A stretch of DNA of 8,027 nt from Armatimonadota bacterium (GCA_020696885.1 JAJFMS010000185.1:1-8027), one strand, 5' to 3'; positions 1-5,967 are shown, numbered from the stretch's first letter. Notes: generated by a model from the letters alone, not told the origin. Translations and numbers: made by a program.

Positions 1-66
1 CCCCTGAGTTCCCCCGCCGGGCCAACCCCTTCCTCCGTCGCGGGCGCTCTCTGGGAAGCTGGGGGC

Positions 67-96
67 GAGTAAGAGAATGAGAACGAGAATGATTCT
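67..96. repeat. Hexamer GAGAAY tandem tract with small palindrome
   Basis: Four hexamers lie in register: GAGTAA, GAGAAT, GAGAAC, GAGAAT (67-90). The last runs into ATTCT so that AGAAT-G-ATTCT (86-96) is a perfect 5-bp inverted repeat around one base. No protein frame explains it. It sits in the gap before the oxidoreductase gene. Its role is unknown; it resembles the other short-period tracts in this window. Confidence 0.55.
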
Positions 97-128
97 GGGC
101 GCAGACCCATGCCGCCAAGCTCTCACCC

Positions 129-168
129 TACCTGAGCACCTGAACACCTGAACACCTGAACACCTGAA
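129..168. repeat. 8-bp tandem repeat CACCTGAA, four perfect copies
   Basis: CACCTGAA occurs four times head to tail (137-144, 145-152, 153-160, 161-168), preceded by a diverged copy TACCTGAG (129-136). The tract ends 85 nt before the oxidoreductase ATG, so it probably lies in that gene's upstream region or 5' leader. There are no spacers, so it is not a CRISPR array. The period equals that of the repeat at 1275-1330, but the unit sequence is different. Confidence 0.9.
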
Positions 169-253
169 CGAGCGCAGGGAAGCCACAATCCACCCGCAGA
201 ACGTCCAGGTGCGAGCGGGCTTCCGCTCAACGCTTCAGCATCGGGACGAAACA

Positions 254-1282
254 ATGAGCGAAAACAAGCTTCGAGTTGGTGTGATCGGCATGCGGGCCAT
301 CGGGAACACGCACGCCGAGGCTTACAAAACGGACGCGTTGTCCGAACTGGCGGCGGTCTGCGACATCGACCGCGCCCGCGCGGACGAGGCCGCGGCGAAG
401 TGGGGAGTGCCCGCCTTCTACAGCGTGGCGGAGATGCTCGCGAACGTGGAGATGGACGCGGTGAGCGTCACCACCGGCGGCTTCGAGAACGGCAGCGCGC
501 ACTACGAGCCGGTGATGGAGTGCTTCGCCGCCGGCAAGCACGTGCTGTGCGAGAAGCCGCTCTCGAACAATATCGAGCACGCCCGGGAGATGGTGCGCGC
601 CGCCCGCAAGCAGGAGCGGTACTTCGGCGTCAACCTGAACCACCGGTTCGTGCCGCCCGCCGCCAAGGCCCGCAAGTGGATGGACGAGGGGAAGCTGGGC
701 CAGCCGCTCCTCATCAACATGACGATGTGGATCGACAACCCCAACGAGACCTCGCCGTGGTTCCACCTCCGGGCGCTGCATCCCCACTCGATCGACATCA
801 TGCGCTACTTCTGCGGCGACGTGAAGCGGGTCCAGGCGTTCGCCAACCACGCCCCAAAGGCCGATGGCGGCGAGCGGGTCTGCTGGAGTAACGCCCAGAT
901 CAACATGGAGTTCGCCAACGGGGTGGTCGGCCACCTCACCGGCAGCTACGACGCGGCCCCTAAGCACAACCTGGAGCGGTGCGAGGTGATGGGCACGGAG
1001 GGCCGCTTCGTGCTGGACAACTGCTTCGTGGAGCTCACCTTCTACCCCCGCCGCGGGGACGAGCTCACCGTGGTGCGCAACAGCATCATGGGCGGTGTCA
1101 CCGGCTTCAACGACACCTTCCGCTGGCGCATCCACCGCTGGCTGGAGCAGGTAACCGCCGGCGCCCCGCACAGCGAGATCGACGCCAGCGGCGAAGACGG
1201 CCTCGCCGTGCAGGAAGTGATCGAGGCGGCCATCCGCTCCATCGAGAACGGCACGGTCGAGACGGTCCCCACGTTGGAGTGA
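254..1282 (+). CDS. Gfo/Idh/MocA family NAD(P)-dependent sugar oxidoreductase
   Basis: This is a cytosolic NAD(P)-dependent oxidoreductase acting on a sugar, polyol or related cyclitol, 342 aa, the usual family size. The N-terminal Rossmann domain (about 1-125) starts with GVIGMRAIGNTH (9-20), a slightly altered dinucleotide loop. It also holds the diagnostic CEKPLS, with E100-K101-P102. The C-terminal alpha/beta domain carries NLNHRF and the H178-x-x-D181 pair in HPHSID, the usual substrate/catalytic positions. I chose ATG 254 because the GTG at 209 would add 15 residues with no family resemblance (MRAGFRSTLQHRDET). The Shine-Dalgarno is weak (GGGACGA, 243-249). The stop codon falls inside the first unit of the TGGAGTGA repeat. 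Downstream same-strand genes for sugar binding and a glycosidase suggest sugar catabolism. Exact substrate cannot be read from sequence; there is no signal peptide. Confidence 0.93.
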   Translation: MSENKLRVGVIGMRAIGNTHAEAYKTDALSELAAVCDIDRARADEAAAKWGVPAFYSVAEMLANVEMDAVSVTTGGFENGSAHYEPVMECFAAGKHVLCEKPLSNNIEHAREMVRAARKQERYFGVNLNHRFVPPAAKARKWMDEGKLGQPLLINMTMWIDNPNETSPWFHLRALHPHSIDIMRYFCGDVKRVQAFANHAPKADGGERVCWSNAQINMEFANGVVGHLTGSYDAAPKHNLERCEVMGTEGRFVLDNCFVELTFYPRRGDELTVVRNSIMGGVTGFNDTFRWRIHRWLEQVTAGAPHSEIDASGEDGLAVQEVIEAAIRSIENGTVETVPTLE

Positions 1283-1333
1283 TGGAGTGATGGAGTGATG
1301 GAGTGATGGAGTGATGGAGTGATGGAGTGATGG
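1275..1333. repeat. 8-bp tandem repeat TGGAGTGA, seven perfect copies
   Basis: Seven identical units run from 1275 to 1330 with a TGG remnant at 1331-1333. The first unit contains the last Glu codon and TGA stop of the oxidoreductase gene. Unit junctions read TGATG, so every stop overlaps a new ATG, and each unit also carries the SD-like core GGAG. A GC hairpin follows directly (1332-1358). A decayed version of the same repeat plus hairpin lies inverted at 4629-4688. There are no spacers, so it is not CRISPR. Confidence 0.95.
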
Positions 1334-1358
1334 GCTGCCGGTGCGGCCTTCGGCCGCG
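1332..1358. repeat. GC-rich hairpin, copy 1 of a composite repeat
   Basis: The stem is GCGGCC (1343-1348) with GGCCGC (1352-1357), closed by a 3-nt TTC loop. The block 1332-1358 begins at the exact end of the last 8-bp unit. It matches the reverse complement of 4629-4656 at 25 of 28 aligned columns, with two substitutions and one inserted base. It contains the apparent GTG start (1341) of the binding lipoprotein. Without a T-run and with its position at a gene start, it is not a typical terminator. In mRNA it would fold over the start codon. Confidence 0.8.
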
Positions 1359-2369
1359 ACTTCCCGCCGGCTGGGTGCCGCAGCCGTGGGGCTGCTGGCG
1401 GCGGGCTGCGGCCCGCGGGAGGGTGGCTCCCCAGACAGCACGGCGCCTGCCACCGGCACGGGAGCGAGCGCCCCTCCGGCCGGTGACAAGTTCCTGATCG
1501 GGATGTCCCAGGCGAACAAGGGTGAGCCGTGGCGGCAGGCGATGAACGACCAGATCGAGGCCGCCGCGAAGAAGTACCCGGAGCTATCCCTGGTCTTCGC
1601 GGACGCTGCGCAGGACAGCAAGAAGCAGGGCTCGGACGTGGAGAACTTCATCCAACAGGGCATCGACCTGCTGATCATCTCGCCGAACGAGGCGGCCCCG
1701 CTCACCGACCCGGTCGCAAAGGCGTTCGACCGCGGCATCCCGGTGATCGTGCTGGACCGAAAGGTAGACGGCGACAAGTTCACCATGTGGATCGGCGCGA
1801 ACAACGAAAAGATCGGCGAGCGTGCCGGAGAGTACGTGGCGAAGTGGGCTAAGGACAACAACCGCAAGCCGGCCCAGGTGCTGGAGCTCCGCGGCCTCGA
1901 GGGCTCGACACCAGCCAAGGAGCGTGGGGATGGGTTCCGCAAGGGGCTGAAGTCCAACCCGGACGCGGAGATCGTGGGGAGCCAGAATGCGGACTGGCTA
2001 CGCGAGAAGGCGGTCTCCGTCTCGCAGACGATGCTGAAGGCGAAGCCGGACGTGGACGTGATCTACGCGCACAACGACCCGATGGCCGAAGCCGCGATCA
2101 TCACCGCCCAGAACGAAAAGATGGACATGAAGAAGCTGCTGGTGGTGGGGATCGACGGCCTGCCCACCGCGGACGGCGGGATCAAGTCCGTGATGGAAGG
2201 GCGGCTGGACGTCACTTACGTCTACCCCACCGGCGGCGCCGAGGCGATCGACTGGGCCATCCGGATCCTCAAGAAGAAGGAGAAGCCGCCGAAGGAAGTG
2301 GTGCTGGAGACCCAGGAAGTCACCGCCGCGAACGCCGCGGACGTGTACAAAGAATTCGGCGGGGCGTAG
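1341..2369 (+). CDS. Sugar ABC transporter substrate-binding lipoprotein (ribose/xylose type)
   Basis: This is an exported binding protein of the type I periplasmic fold (Peripla_BP_4, RbsB/XylF-like), 342 aa, presenting a monosaccharide to an ABC importer whose permease and ATPase are not in the window. The signal is R9R10, a short hydrophobic stretch and LLAAGC with C23 as the likely lipidated residue. The -3 residue is Ala rather than the usual Leu. A Ser/Thr/Pro/Gly linker (about 26-48) precedes the mature domain. Ligand positions expected from RbsB are visible: D139-R140 in VLDRK, R195 in PAKERGDGF, N245-D246 in HNDPMAEAA and D272 in GIDGL. The start is GTG 1341; an in-frame TGA at 1320-1322 excludes anything upstream of the repeat, leaving CTG 1335 as the only alternative. 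No well-spaced Shine-Dalgarno precedes it. It ends 4 nt before the GH172 gene, so the two are probably cotranscribed. Confidence 0.9.
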   Translation: MRPSAATSRRLGAAAVGLLAAGCGPREGGSPDSTAPATGTGASAPPAGDKFLIGMSQANKGEPWRQAMNDQIEAAAKKYPELSLVFADAAQDSKKQGSDVENFIQQGIDLLIISPNEAAPLTDPVAKAFDRGIPVIVLDRKVDGDKFTMWIGANNEKIGERAGEYVAKWAKDNNRKPAQVLELRGLEGSTPAKERGDGFRKGLKSNPDAEIVGSQNADWLREKAVSVSQTMLKAKPDVDVIYAHNDPMAEAAIITAQNEKMDMKKLLVVGIDGLPTADGGIKSVMEGRLDVTYVYPTGGAEAIDWAIRILKKKEKPPKEVVLETQEVTAANAADVYKEFGGA

Positions 2370-2373
2370 CACG

Positions 2374-3885
2374 ATGAAGCCAACCATCAACCAGCGCGGG
2401 TTGATCCTCGCCTTCGGGCTCGCGGCCGCATTGCTGGTGCCGGCGGGCGCGCGAGACTCGAACCCGGTGGGCACGCTCGGCGGGCTCGGCTCGCTGGCCC
2501 GGCCCCGGGAAGGCACGCCACTGCACGAGAGTAGCTGGGATCGGAAGGGCGGCAACGGCGACCTCCGGCGCGTGGGTCCCGGCGAGACGCTCACGCTCCT
2601 GGACCACAAGGGCGCGGGCATCATCCGCCGCTTCTGGGTGACCATCGCGCCCCGCTCGGAGATGTCGATCCACCGGCAGGCGATCCTCCGGATGTACTGG
2701 GACGGCGAGTCCACGCCCAGCGTGGAAGCCCCGATCGGGGACTTCTTCGGCGTGGGGTTCGGCGAGCAGAAAGACTACATCTCGCTCCCGCTCAACGAGA
2801 CCAGCGGCGGCTACAACTGCTACTGGCCGATGCCGTTCCACAAGTCGGCGCGCTGGACGCTCACCAACATGAGCAAGGCGACGATTGACGCGTTCTACTA
2901 CAACATCGACTTCACCGGCTACAAGAGCATCCCGAAAGACCTGCGCCACTTCCACGCGCAGTGGCGCCGGGAGAACCCCACCACGCCCAACCGGAACTAC
3001 ACCATCCTGGACGCCGTCGGGAAGGGCCACTTCGTCGGCGCGGCACTCTTCATGCAGAACCGGCGCGGGCGCGGCCTCGGCTTCCTGGAAGGCGACGAGA
3101 TGATCCACGTGGACGGCGAGGAGAAGCCGTCGATCATCGGCACCGGCACGGAGGACTACTTCTCCAGCGGCTGGTACTACGACCGCGGTCTCTACTCCGC
3201 CCCGTTCCACGGCATCAACTTGAAGGACACGCTGCTGGGCCGGGTGAGCACCTACCGGTGGCACATCGAAGACGCGATGCCGTTCAAGAAGTCGCTGAAG
3301 GTCACCATCGAGCACGGTCACGCCAACGACCACGAAGGCGACTACTCCAGCGTGGCCTACTGGTACCAGACGGAGCCGCACGCGCCGTTCCCGGCGTTCC
3401 CCAGCAACCCGGACCTGCTGCTCCCGTTCGTGCCGCCGCCCCCGCTCAAGATCCAGGGCGCCATCGAAGCCGAGAGCCTGCTCCGTACCGTCAAAGTCAC
3501 GGCCGGGCCGTTCGATGTCCAGGACATGTCACCCTGGCTGGGAGACTGGAGCGGCACCGAGCAACTCTGGTGGCGACCCGCCGTGCCGGGCGCGGTGCTG
3601 ACCGCCAGCCTGACCGCTCCTGCCGATGGGGATTACGAGCTGACCGGCTACTTCACCCGCGCCAAGGACTACGGCAACATCCAGGTGCTGGTAAACGACG
3701 CGCAGGTAGGGCCGGAGGTGAACCTCTTCGACCCGGACGTAAAGCCCACCGGCGCGATCCCCCTGGGTAAGGTCCGGCTCAAGCAGGGCGCGAACCCACT
3801 GCAGATCCGCGTGAGCGGCAAAGACACCCGCTCCGGCGGCTACTTCGTCGGCCTGGATGCGTTCGTCCTCAAGCGACTACCGTAG
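2374..3885 (+). CDS. Secreted DUF2961/GH172-family glycoside hydrolase with C-terminal carbohydrate-binding-like domain
   Basis: The protein has 503 aa. An N-terminal signal peptide (about 1-26, cleavage after AGA) sends it out of the cytoplasm. The core (about 45-345) is DUF2961, the family that became GH172. Its characterised members act on alpha-furanosides such as difructose anhydride and D-arabinofuranosyl linkages. Conserved segments include LEGDEMIHVDGE and GTGTEDYFSSGWYY. The acids E239 and E260 are 21 residues apart, the same spacing I recall for the catalytic glutamates of the Bifidobacterium enzyme; that comparison is from memory. A proline linker (LPFVPPPPLK, about 350-359) leads to IEAESL and a beta-rich module ending near 500, which looks like a CBM6/35-type jelly roll. 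ATG 2374 follows the lipoprotein stop by 4 nt, suggesting translational coupling. The substrate is unknown; an arabinan, fructan or other furanoside glycan is a reasonable guess. Confidence 0.91.
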   Translation: MKPTINQRGLILAFGLAAALLVPAGARDSNPVGTLGGLGSLARPREGTPLHESSWDRKGGNGDLRRVGPGETLTLLDHKGAGIIRRFWVTIAPRSEMSIHRQAILRMYWDGESTPSVEAPIGDFFGVGFGEQKDYISLPLNETSGGYNCYWPMPFHKSARWTLTNMSKATIDAFYYNIDFTGYKSIPKDLRHFHAQWRRENPTTPNRNYTILDAVGKGHFVGAALFMQNRRGRGLGFLEGDEMIHVDGEEKPSIIGTGTEDYFSSGWYYDRGLYSAPFHGINLKDTLLGRVSTYRWHIEDAMPFKKSLKVTIEHGHANDHEGDYSSVAYWYQTEPHAPFPAFPSNPDLLLPFVPPPPLKIQGAIEAESLLRTVKVTAGPFDVQDMSPWLGDWSGTEQLWWRPAVPGAVLTASLTAPADGDYELTGYFTRAKDYGNIQVLVNDAQVGPEVNLFDPDVKPTGAIPLGKVRLKQGANPLQIRVSGKDTRSGGYFVGLDAFVLKRLP

Positions 3886-3890
3886 AAACT

Positions 3891-3969
3891 GGGGAAAACG
3901 AGGAAACGGGGAAATGGGGAAGCGCAGCGCGACGCGTCCTCATTTCCCCACTTCCGTCATTTCCTCGTT
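3891..3969. terminator. Inverted purine/pyrimidine element between convergent genes, candidate bidirectional terminator
   Basis: The left arm repeats a GRGGAAA-like octamer (3891-3922) and the right arm is its pyrimidine counterpart (3941-3969). Two perfect stems are visible: AACGAGGAAA (3897-3906) with TTTCCTCGTT (3960-3969), and GGGGAAATG (3908-3916) with CATTTCCCC (3941-3949). A GC-rich loop lies between, and a 10-nt bulge on the right. It starts 6 nt after the GH172 stop and ends 7 nt before the stop of the opposing gene. That position suits transcription termination on both strands, although no T-run follows either side. It also resembles the other periodic repeats here. Confidence 0.6.
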
Positions 3970-3975
3970 GTCTCG

Positions 3976-4548
3976 TCACGCGGTAACTGTCCGCGCGACG
4001 CGGGAGTCGCTCGATCCGGCCCGCAGCGACACAACGAACTCGAAGACCAGCGGCTTCGCACCGGCGGTGCTACCTTCCGGGGTGATCTCCACGTGCTGGA
4101 TGATCACCGGCTGCTTGTTCAGCACCGTCAGCACTCCGACCACCTTCATCCGCTTGTCGCCGCCTGGCTCTGCCAGGAAGACCAGCTTGCCGCCATCGTC
4201 CTGGTAGCCGCCCTTCACGGGGCGCGTATTGGGCAGGGTGTCGCAGGAGCTGTAGAAGAACTTGTCTTTGCCGTCGAACTCCCAGATGGAGCCGCGGATG
4301 CACTGCTCGATGTCGGCCTTCCGGTCCGTGCCGCCTTCCACGATCTTTACGTCCAGCACCTCACCCGCCACGAGGACCAGCCCGGACTGGGCTTCGTCGG
4401 CCCCAGCCTGGGCCAGCGCGGCCCGCAGCGACGCCGACCGCACGAACGAGCCGGGCGAACCCTGGGCACTGCCGGCGGTACCCGCAAGGACGCACAATGC
4501 TGCCAGAGAGCCGACCCACCAGCGACCTACACTCCCGAACCTCGACAT
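3976..4548 (-). CDS. Exported protein of unknown function
   Basis: I do not recognise this 190-aa protein. It begins with a signal peptide: R3, R9, then WWVGSLAALCVLAGTAGSA, with cleavage likely between residues 25 and 30. The mature part is rich in predicted beta-strand (GLVLVAGEVLDVKIVEGG, KLVFLAEP, MKVVGVLTVL, QPVIIQHVEIT), has no further hydrophobic helix, and contains only two cysteines, C83 and C102, which could form a disulfide outside the cytoplasm. A compact beta-barrel or beta-sandwich is the simplest guess. The start is supported by GGAG (4556-4559 on this strand), 7 nt before the ATG. It is a single gene convergent with GH172, so it is probably not part of that operon. No clear promoter was seen upstream. 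The reading is likely real because start, RBS and signal peptide agree. Confidence 0.72.
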   Translation of the reverse strand: MSRFGSVGRWWVGSLAALCVLAGTAGSAQGSPGSFVRSASLRAALAQAGADEAQSGLVLVAGEVLDVKIVEGGTDRKADIEQCIRGSIWEFDGKDKFFYSSCDTLPNTRPVKGGYQDDGGKLVFLAEPGGDKRMKVVGVLTVLNKQPVIIQHVEITPEGSTAGAKPLVFEFVVSLRAGSSDSRVARTVTA

Positions 4549-5056
4549 AGTTATTCTCCAGCCCCGCCGCCGGCGAGGTTAGAACCAGAGGAAGCACTGG
4601 AGCGCTGACGAGTGGATCAGTGGCAGACCGCGGCCGTAAGGCCGCACCGGGCGCCCACTACTCCCACACTCCACTACTCCAATACCCCGCTCCGGTCGAA
4701 CGGCCGCTAGCTCGGGTTTTGCGAGCAATCTGTGTAACGACTATCCCCCGACTGTTGGGTGGCTTTACCCAGGCCCGTGTGTTTCGATGCCCCGGTTTCC
4801 CCGCCTTCGCCGGAGAGCGGCGGATCACGGGCCGAAGCTGCTAAACGGACTGCCCCATGCGCAATGAGGCCACCTGCGGGTCTTGCCGTCGATACGAGGT
4901 TGACGACGACGCCCCTCCCTTAAGCCGGACTGAGCGATGAGACCGGGGGACAAGGCGGCCCCCTCATTCCGGCCGAACGAGCCTGCCATCCTCAACGAGA
5001 GCCAACCAAGATCTCGCCGCTGCTATCGCGAGGCGCTTTACGGGGCAGGGAGGGAT
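4549..5056. other. 508-nt gap without a convincing gene
   Basis: This holds the upstream region of the exported unknown (minus strand), the inverted composite repeat (4629-4688), then about 370 nt I cannot assign. Small stems are visible: CCGCC (4801-4805) with GGCGG (4819-4823), and GGGGG (4945-4949) with CCCCC (4959-4963). A 27-codon plus-strand ORF at 4857-4940 contains CGSCRRYE, with a zinc-knuckle-like CxxC, but has no Shine-Dalgarno. The minus strand has an open 54-codon frame over 4837-5001 beginning with ATG (product starts MAGSFGRNEGAA) and a second ATG-less open stretch over about 4660-4835. No tRNA, rRNA or known riboswitch pattern was recognised. It may be a decayed element or a structured RNA. 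Confidence 0.6.
4629..4688. repeat. Composite repeat copy 2 (inverted): GC hairpin plus decayed 8-bp repeat
   Basis: The hairpin is GCGGCC (4630-4635), GTAA loop (4636-4639), GGCCGC (4640-4645); GTAA fits the stable GNRA loop pattern. Next to it are four 8-bp units in register: ACTACTCC (4657-4664), CACACTCC (4665-4672), ACTACTCC (4673-4680), AATACCCC (4681-4688). Read on the minus strand these are GGAGTAGT-type units followed immediately by GGGC and the hairpin. This is the same order and junction as 1276-1358 on the plus strand. The 28-nt hairpin block is conserved while the tandem units have diverged. Confidence 0.8.
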
Positions 5057-5746
5057 TTACCGCCTCTCTGATCCGCGCGGGCGGAGGGCGGACCGATTTT
5101 GGCGTGGGCTTCCGAGGGACTTTTTCCGCGTCGTCCTGGCCTTCGCGAACAGCGAAAGGGTCGCGTGAAAGCCTCGCTCCCGAGCGATGCTTGCAGCGGT
5201 GCGGCCCCTGGCGTCCCGGGCATCCGGATCCGCGCCATGCTCCACCAGCAACCTCGCCATCCCGGTCAGCTCATAGGGATACTTCGCGCCGGGGAAGCCC
5301 TGGTTGATGTGATTGTCGACCGCCGCCATCAGAGCGGTTCTGCCTTCCCAGCCCCGCTGGTCGACGTCGGCGCCCGCTTCGAGCAGGGCTCGCGCCGAGT
5401 CCGTATTGCCACCGGCGGCGGCACGGATCAGGGCGGTCACCCCGCCGTTGTTCTTAACGCCCGGATCGGCGCCGCGCTTGAGCAGCAGCTTAACCACGGA
5501 CACGTCATTGACGGCGGCCGCCTCAATCAGGGCAGTGCACCCGAAGCGATCCCGCACGTTGATATCCGGAACGCCCGCCGCCAGGAGGGCCTGGACGCGG
5601 CCCGAGCTATGATGGCGAGCGGCCTCAACCAGGGGCACGTCGCTGTGTGGTTTTGCGGCGGCTTTTCCGGTCGCTCGCGCGGTGCCACCCACGATGCTCA
5701 CAGCGATCAGCGCGCCTGTTCCAAGAAAGCAGCACCTGCGCATCAT
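5057..5746 (-). CDS. Exported ankyrin-repeat protein
   Basis: The 229-aa product has an N-terminal signal peptide (MMRRCCFLGTGALIAVSIV, cleavage likely after ARA, residue 25), so the repeats should sit in the periplasm or outside. Ankyrin repeats follow at about 36-67, 69-100, 102-133, 135-178 and a partial one at 181-203. The consensus elements are seen as GCTALIEAA, VVKLLLKRGADP, GVTALIRAA, ARALLEAGADV, GRTALMAAV and ARLLVEHGADPDARD. The fourth repeat carries an 18-residue insertion (about 145-162, NHINQGFPGAKYPYELTG). The last 27 residues are strongly basic (RKK, RPR, RR) and not repeat-like. Ankyrin stacks bind proteins; the partner is unknown. ATG 5746 was chosen over the longer frame to 5881 because GGAGGA (5751-5756) lies just upstream and only this start exposes the signal peptide; ATG 5743 is equally spaced for use. 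It is divergent from the creatininase-family gene. Confidence 0.86.
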   Translation of the reverse strand: MMRRCCFLGTGALIAVSIVGGTARATGKAAAKPHSDVPLVEAARHHSSGRVQALLAAGVPDINVRDRFGCTALIEAAAVNDVSVVKLLLKRGADPGVKNNGGVTALIRAAAGGNTDSARALLEAGADVDQRGWEGRTALMAAVDNHINQGFPGAKYPYELTGMARLLVEHGADPDARDARGRTAASIARERGFHATLSLFAKARTTRKKSLGSPRQNRSALRPRGSERR

Positions 5747-5750
5747 GCCG

Positions 5751-5756
5751 TCCTCC
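5751..5756 (-). promoter_or_regulatory. Shine-Dalgarno deciding the ankyrin gene start
   Basis: On the minus strand GGAGGA is followed after 4 nt by ATG 5746 and after 7 nt by ATG 5743. This makes either of the tandem methionines the real start and argues against the 45-residue upstream extension of the same frame. Confidence 0.8.
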
Positions 5757-5967
5757 GATCGATCGCCAACCCCTGCTCGAGTCAGCGAACCATTCACACC
5801 GCGTAATTCCCTGGGGAGCACGCGACGTTCCTTCAGTATCATTTCACCCGCCGCATCCGTGAGGACGCATGCCACCCGCACACGGCGTTGCTCCTCGCAC
5901 AGGTATGCTCAAGCCGGGGAACTCACGAGCGTCACGCTGGTTCGCGGTTCGGGATACCATTCGCTAC

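Larger units (their letters stand above)
1..253. other. Upstream non-coding region
   Basis: No complete gene is present. Two plus-strand frames are open from the left edge, ending at 70-72 and 78-80; either could be the tail of an upstream gene but neither has recognisable residues. The rest holds the hexamer tract (67-96) and the CACCTGAA array (129-168). No confident promoter for the oxidoreductase was found. Confidence 0.5.

Noticed and set aside
209..253. Upstream GTG start for the oxidoreductase
   Set aside because: It adds 15 residues without resemblance to the Rossmann start, while ATG 254 gives the standard short lead to GVIG.
1275..1330. CRISPR array
   Set aside because: Units of 8 bp are directly adjacent with no spacers and no cas genes are nearby.
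227..1957. Long minus-strand open frame of 576 codons antisense to the oxidoreductase and lipoprotein genes
   Set aside because: It is a high-GC shadow: it reads straight through the octamer array (giving a SLHHSITP repeat), has Val/Ala/His-rich low-complexity content, and both genes on the other strand have clear family motifs.
2320..3381. Minus-strand open frame of 353 codons across the GH172 gene
   Set aside because: Antisense to a well-supported enzyme; composition is dominated by Val/Arg/Ala from complementary GC codons, with no recognisable domain.
4620..4844. 74-codon plus-strand ORF (starts MADRGRKAAPG)
   Set aside because: It begins in the repeat hairpin, translates the degenerate octamers, and lacks a ribosome site and any domain.
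4549..5056. tRNA, RNase P, tmRNA or riboswitch in the long gap
   Set aside because: I looked on both strands for T-loop, anticodon-arm and conserved core motifs of these RNAs and found no consistent set.
5747..5881. N-terminal extension of the ankyrin protein
   Set aside because: The GGAGGA ribosome site and the signal peptide both place the start at 5746/5743.
5888..5909. Promoter TTGCTC / TATGCT before the creatininase-family gene
   Set aside because: The spacing is only 10 nt, too short for a sigma-70 promoter.
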